Below are positions 58,862 through 64,000 of a stretch of 64,000 bases of DNA, piece by piece (position 1 is the first letter of the stretch; every line of letters starts with the position of its first letter). Origin of the DNA: Luscinia megarhynchos (taxonomy: Eukaryota > Chordata > Aves > Passeriformes > Turdidae); assembly GCA_034336665.1 (NCBI GenBank), contig CM067570.1, positions 16,723,502 through 16,787,501 of the forward strand, given 5' to 3'. Both the position numbers and the translations under genes were made by a program. A model generated the notes under the pieces. The model was not told where the DNA came from. It saw only the letters and a program-made list of their open reading frames with translations, and did not search any database.

Positions 58862-59050
58862 TTACATATATACATATATATATATATAGCTCTATATCTA
58901 TACTCCTACATGTAAGTGTAGGTATATACACACACTTGTGTGTATGTGTGTATATAAATATATATACACATACACATACATACACACCTATGTACATCTA
59001 TAACATACACACATGCACACATCCAGGAGCGTGTGCCAGGTGTGTGTGTA
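58862..59050. repeat. TA/CA/TG compound microsatellite
   Basis: ATATAT runs, then TATACACACACTTGTGTGTA, which can fold back on itself, then further CACATACA units ending in GTGTGTGTATG. Confidence 0.85.
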
Positions 59051-59969
59051 TGAGCATTGTAGAGGGGCCAGTCAGTACAAAGAGGTAACTGCAGACAGCC
59101 ACCCTATAATTACAAAACAAAAATGTGTAAAATATATTTAAATTAAAACAGATTTTTAATAATTTGTATTGAACAAAAGGAACACAGTCTTCTGCATTAC
59201 ACAGAAATTAGGTTTATTGCATTTGATTATGTTTGTGTGACAGATGAAGAGTACCTGTCTGCTCATCACAGCTGAATTGTGTGATGCAATTAAAAAAAAT
59301 TAACAATACAAAAAACAAAAACCATTATGTGGTGGAAACAAATCATTCAATTTAATGCAGTTTTGTGGATGTGACCTGTGGTGATACTTTCCACTTTATG
59401 GCAGTTTCCCTCTCTGTTAAAATACTGCCTTACCTCAACTAGTTTGGAAGGAGGCTATTTTCTCTGTCCTAATTGTTTCAAGTCCAGAAGACTTGGTTAC
59501 TTATTCTTTCTTTAGATTCAGACTCATTGTGATTTATTAGAAAAAGCTCACAACAAGGAAAATAAATCAATTTTCAAAAGTGAGCTAGAAGAGCATTTTT
59601 CTTGAATTTTAGCTTGGTCATGTAAGAGTTTTTCTATGTGAATTACTGTTATTGGTCTCCTATTTGCTCTGAAGACATATCCACAATAAAATTCTATTTC
59701 CATGACAGCAGTAAATGGTAATCTCCATGCAACGTAAACTGTAATTTCAGAACATGCATGTTATTTAAAAAAAAATAAAAATATAAGGTGCCTTGAGAAT
59801 GCTGGCAGTTTTACATTTGGAACATACAGTTAGTGTGTGTATATATATATTTACATCAGAACTGCTCAACTTTACCTTACAAGCTTCAGATTTAGGAAAA
59901 TATACAGTACTTTTGCATATAATGGTATATTCCTTGTAGCCCCTGAGTCAAGTATAGAGGATTTAAATT

Positions 59970-59988
59970 AAAAAAAAAAAAAAAAAAA
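59970..59988 (+). repeat. Poly(A) tract
   Basis: Nineteen A residues (poly-T on the KCNH7 sense strand) about 60 bases after the KCNH7 stop. Confidence 0.8.
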
Positions 59989-60049
59989 GAAAGGAGAAAC
60001 AGCCATTAAAAGCACTTACATTTTTATGTGAAATAATAGTATAAAAGTA

Positions 60050-60316
60050 CTATTTCCCAGGAAGACCAGGATCAGAAACATGCCTATGAAGACTCAAGAT
60101 TCCTACAGTGCTTAGTGAAGATTCAGGCAAGGAAGGGTGCCTAACTGGCTGGACAGAAGTTTTACAAGGCCGTGGGGGATGCTCTACAGACTGGTCACGT
60201 TCTTGGTCTAAAAAAGAAGCCAGGTTGCCTTCTGAGGCTGTGTTCAGCTGCACTCCACTTGAGAAGGATTCTTTGGATTTAAGTTTCGATTTTTCAACAT
60301 CTGAGATTTCAGGACA
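60050..60316 (-). CDS. KCNH7: KCNH7 last coding exon and stop
   Basis: Encodes [35 protein letters not shown] and [20 protein letters not shown], ending DPGLPGK with TAG. Acceptor CCTTTACAG. Confidence 0.95.
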   Translation of the reverse strand, partial: CPEISDVEKSKLKSKESFSSGVQLNTASEGNLASFLDQERDQSVEHPPRPCKTSVQPVRHPSLPESSLSTVGILSLHRHVSDPGLPGK

Positions 60317-63300
60317 CTGTAAAGGAAGAGAAGAAACAAGATGGTAATAATTACATTGGTCTCTTCCAGGCCCTTGTTCTGTTCAAAATTAGCACATTCA
60401 GATGGTTGATGGAAAACCATTTTTGAAAATTAAACAGTGTACTGAAATATTTTTGACATGGTACTGCATTTGATTTAATGTAATTGAATGCAATTCTGCT
60501 GATTAATAGTAGAAGTCTGGACATCTTTTCCTCTCCTCAGATTTGCTAATATGACATCAAGATACACATATAAGAAGCCCTTTCTAAAGGATTGATTATT
60601 CTTGAGACCCAGTCTAAGAGGATCTCAAAATTCTTGAAGTTCTGTTTTTGAACATAAATCCTGAATTGCATAATTCTGAACATTCTAACCACTTGGATTC
60701 CATTTCTGCTAACCTTTGTGAAAAAAATGACAATAAAGTTAATATGTCTGATTATAAGATCATTGTATGAATCTCTACAACTCTCATAGAAAATGTGGCC
60801 TCTGAAACTGTGGTGTCTAAGCCCACTGTGGAGATGCTAGGTCAAAATAATAATTTTATGTTCCTTAAACTACTGAACCGACACCTAGATTGGTATGCAT
60901 TTCTTCCTCATAAGATAAAAAGACTAGGAAATATCTTTTGATTTTATTGGACATGCACTTACCTGAGATGAAGGACTGAAACTTCTGTCTGTTTTAATTG
61001 ATGCTGCAGGCTGAAGCTTTTTTATGACCCGTACTTCTGGCTCTTGATACTCTGCACTTGCTGTCACCATGCTATAAGCAGGTGGGATGAGTGCAGACTG
61101 CCTTTGCAGAAGCTGCAGAATGGTTTGGATATCAGCAGTCATTTGGGATTCAAGCCTAGAGAGGGAATGTGAAATCAGTTAGCTCATGGCTGGGGACAGG
61201 TGTGTTTTACACACTGATTACAGAGGCGTGCAAGGGGACCTGCAGTTTATCAGTAAAACCATTGCTGGTTGTGGCATGACCGTGTCTTAAATAGGAGAGA
61301 ACAGCAGAGGGAGTACGGAGCCCTTCCAAAGCCTCTGGCTCTCCCTTTCCTTTGCAGAACGTACCTGCAAGCTTTTCTCTGGTTTTTGCTACACTAAGAA
61401 TGAATTTATCACTGTGCCTTAGGCAACAAGAAGCAACGCGGGGGACTGGGTATCTGGCTGAAAATAACTGGAATAAATGTATTCTCTTCGTTGTAACTAA
61501 ATTGATTTGTGCTGGCTGGGAATGGGACATTATTTTGATGCATCTGACAATGAATTCTGACATGCTGATACAATGCACTGAACTAAGCAGAAACCACATT
61601 TGTGTTTTTCCACAGTTAGAAAAAGAAAGATGCTTCCAAAACCATTAAAAATCCAACTGCCCAATTCTCATTACTGTGGAAATTTATTCAAACTTATGCA
61701 GGCCTCAGAATTAATGTCAGCATTTTTGATGTTCAAATTTTGTACCTTTAAAATTTTTTTTGGCCTTTTCATAAATTTGTATATGACTTCTGAAACACTT
61801 GAGCTGATTATGTTGTTTATGCTTACAATTCCATAGCACTGAAATGATTTTTAAATGGTCTTGCCAAAATCTGTGACAAACTCAGGAAAAGGTAATGTCT
61901 ATTGTACCTTCCCAGCTGCTGGAAGGCTACAGCACACGCTGACAGATGGTAATGCAGATAATACAGCCTTCTGTACAGCAACTGAGCTTCTGACAGAGTA
62001 AACAAATCTTTGTCAGCAGACTTTAATGTTGTGAATGTTACTACTTGGGGTCCCTACAGTAGCAGAATTGATCCCATGCTGTCAGATTTTTGCTTTTGCC
62101 ACATGCTGCACTGATGTTATTTTTTATCCTGTTGGAGCTGTACATTGCATGTATCATTTATCTATAAAAGCATCTGTGAATTAATCCAAAAGGTATGACT
62201 GAAGTGTATTTGGGATGCCATTTCTTCCTTTATCAGGAGGAGCTGGTTTTGGGGCATCACCTCTCAGAAAAAAAGGCCCAAACCCAGACTTCTGTTAGAG
62301 TCAGATGTGCCCTACTTGCCCTCTTGGTCAGCTCCCTTGAGTTCTTTGCTACTTGCAAATGTACTGGGTCTCACACAAGCATGGTGCTGGTGCCACAGGG
62401 GAAAATGCTGCAGGAGCTGCAGCACGCCACCATCCAGAGAACTTCCATCTGCTAAACCTGGGCTTTAACACCTCAGTGAATAAAATGTAGCATTGGAGGA
62501 TGTGCATTCAAGTTTATTTTTTACTTGGAATTAACTCTAAAATTACTCCCCTCTTTATTAGTACTTGCAAGTTTCCTTGTACTTCAAATGAAAAGTGTAC
62601 AAGGAAAGTTCCCTTCTACTTCAAATGAATCATCATTGCATATAAAGGTTCATCTTCCATTCTCCAAAATTAAAAAAAAAAATCTATGCTACCCAAACAA
62701 ACAGGTGAGCCTCAAATTCTTGGCCCATAGTCGCCATGAAATTCCAATTGCTTAAAGAAGAGAAACAGATAATTCCAGGGACATATTCCTTGTACAGTGG
62801 CTTTCCAGCCCTCTATGTCTATTTAATAATTGAGTGTTATACCAAGTCTCTAAATTGGCATGGAGAAATTTAGGGAGAAGTCAACATGGTTTTTAAGCTA
62901 GCAAGTCAGAAGTGACAAAGGCAGGAAAGGATATTGTCTGTTATATTCATAGAAAACCCAGCAAGGCTCCAAATCCCAAAAACATGAAAAGCTTTAAAAA
63001 CATGAGAAGAGTTAAAGAATAAAGTGATTTTAAAAAATACATAATAATTTAATTCTTAGTTTATCAGCAACAATTATATTATCCGATAGAAGAAAATACT
63101 GAGAACTTGTATGATAAAACTTTGGGTAACTTTGACGTATAACTTCAGTTTTGAGAGGTTAAAGTTTCAGGAAATAAACTGTTACCAAAAGACTACATAC
63201 TGTTGATGGGTATCCTGCAGGTATTTAGTTATGTGACATTTACAGTTACTTAGATTACTTTACTTTAATGTAATTAGAAATTTCAGTTTAGGGTTAAGTG

Positions 63301-64000
63301 TTAAAAATGTCTTTTTAATGCATTATGTCATATTCAGGAATGAAAAATACTCTTGTTTGATTGACTTCTAGTGGATGAAGGAATCAATATACAGTTAACC
63401 TGGCTTTGAACTGATTGCTAAAATATACAGCACAGAATGCCAGTGAATAGAAAACTGAGTGCTTGTCATAGTATTTGTCGTGGAAAAATATTAAAATTAG
63501 TGGAATTACCGAGTGAAAATAATGAAAAAAAGGCATGGTCCTGACCATAGGGCAATTTAAAATTAAGTGAAGTTACATGGTAAATTACAGTGCAGAATGG
63601 ATCAAAATTGTGTAACCAGCTCTAAGGTATGCTGCTTAGCTGCCAGTAAAGAGTAATATATTAAGCAAATGTAATATTGGACTCTGATAAAGAAATTTTT
63701 CTGTTGTAAAAAGGTATAAGTATTGTGCCTTTGCATACTCCCATGCCTTATCTATTGTAGAGTTGCAAAAAAAGTTAATGCATCAAAAAGGGAACTCATC
63801 TGCAATACATTTTATAAAGCAGGCAGCTGGTGCACTTTGAGTCTCCAGGAAAGAAAAAGTACTTCAGATCTTGAAGATATTGAAAATTGCCATTTTGTGT
63901 TGGGGTCGGAGTTAGGTCATTAATGTCCTTCCTAACTCAAGTTGTTTGATGGTTCTATGGTCTAGGAACAGCACTCTTGGAGAGGTGACATTTAAATTTA
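60050..64000 (-). CDS. KCNH7: KCNH7 (ERG3), last two coding exons; rest beyond right edge
   Basis: KCNH7 is the pore-forming subunit of an ether-a-go-go-related voltage-gated potassium channel, mainly neuronal. Only the distal cytoplasmic C-terminus is in the window: exons 60963-61155 and 60050-60316, ending [12 protein letters not shown] and TAG as in human. The pore and cyclic-nucleotide-binding-homology exons must lie right of 64000. Between 61156 and 64000 I see no further exon. Among ERG paralogues the [12 protein letters not shown] and [15 protein letters not shown] segments point to KCNH7 rather than KCNH2 or KCNH6. Confidence 0.93.
60963..61155 (-). CDS. KCNH7: KCNH7 penultimate coding exon
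   Basis: Encodes [40 protein letters not shown] and [14 protein letters not shown], matching human [15 protein letters not shown] and [13 protein letters not shown]. Acceptor CTCTCTAG, donor CAG|GTAAGT. Confidence 0.94.
61156..63880. other. KCNH7: KCNH7 intron, no gene seen
   Basis: Intronic sequence upstream of the penultimate exon. Open frames of 60-130 codons here have no recognisable homology and lack splice logic. Confidence 0.5.
63890..63965 (+). mobile_element. Degenerate CR1 3' end
   Basis: GTCGGAGTTAGGTCATTAATG, then TCCTTCCTAACTCAAG and GATGGTTCTATGG, resembling the CR1 end (GTTGGACTAGATGACCT, CCCTTCCAACCC, ATTCTATG). Confidence 0.5.

Larger units (their letters stand above)
58600..60049 (-). 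other. KCNH7: Probable KCNH7 3'UTR and flank
   Basis: Follows the KCNH7 stop codon. AT-rich with several minus-strand AATAAA hexamers (for example near 59213 and 58777). I cannot tell which, if any, is the real end. Confidence 0.35.

Noticed and set aside
61207..61648. ORFs of 130 and 98 codons next to KCNH7
   Set aside because: They overlap on opposite strands in an intron, lack KCNH7 homology and have no matching acceptor or donor.
62195..62755. Plus-strand ORFs of 86 and 76 codons
   Set aside because: No domain recognised and no promoter or splice context; probably chance in intron sequence.

Overview
This is a piece of vertebrate chromosome, almost certainly avian (perhaps a songbird, which I cannot prove). 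It carries spliced genes with canonical GT-AG introns. The gene order FAP - IFIH1 - KCNH7 is the conserved order of human 2q24. Introns are compact: IFIH1 coding exons span about 22.5 kb. CR1-like retroelement fragments and GC-rich short-unit satellites are present. All three genes are read from the minus strand, so each gene begins at its high coordinate.

Layout. Positions 1-24746 hold the first 19 coding exons of FAP (fibroblast activation protein alpha, a type II membrane prolyl peptidase). These give 536 codons in one continuous frame. The catalytic alpha/beta-hydrolase exons lie off the left edge. Positions 24747-30003 separate FAP from IFIH1. They include a small CpG-rich island (about 25545-25830) running into a GGGACACAC-type minisatellite (to about 26550), then sequence in which I see no gene. 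Positions 30004-52550 hold a complete, intact 16-exon IFIH1 (MDA5, the cytosolic long-dsRNA sensor), 1008 codons with no break. Its first exon lies in a CpG island, and interferon-response-like elements sit 150-250 bp upstream of the ATG. Positions 52551-60049 form a short gap with CR1 fragments, two LTR-like insertions, an AGCAC pentamer array and TA/CA microsatellites. Positions 60050-61155 hold the last two coding exons of KCNH7 (ERG3 potassium channel); the rest of that gene lies off the right edge.

The genes do not form a pathway or operon; they are neighbours by conserved synteny. IFIH1 is the immune gene: tandem CARDs, an RNA helicase with intact motifs, and a zinc-binding C-terminal domain. 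Points of interest are a GC-AG intron in IFIH1, a Cys in place of the regulatory CARD1 Ser88 of human MDA5, a CxxC in place of the human CxC zinc pair, the apparent absence of GCA (grancalcin) between IFIH1 and KCNH7, and an unexplained GC-rich island with a 120-codon ORF inside an IFIH1 intron. I found no undescribed multi-gene system. Exon calls rest on reading frame, splice sites and remembered family sequences; no alignment was run.
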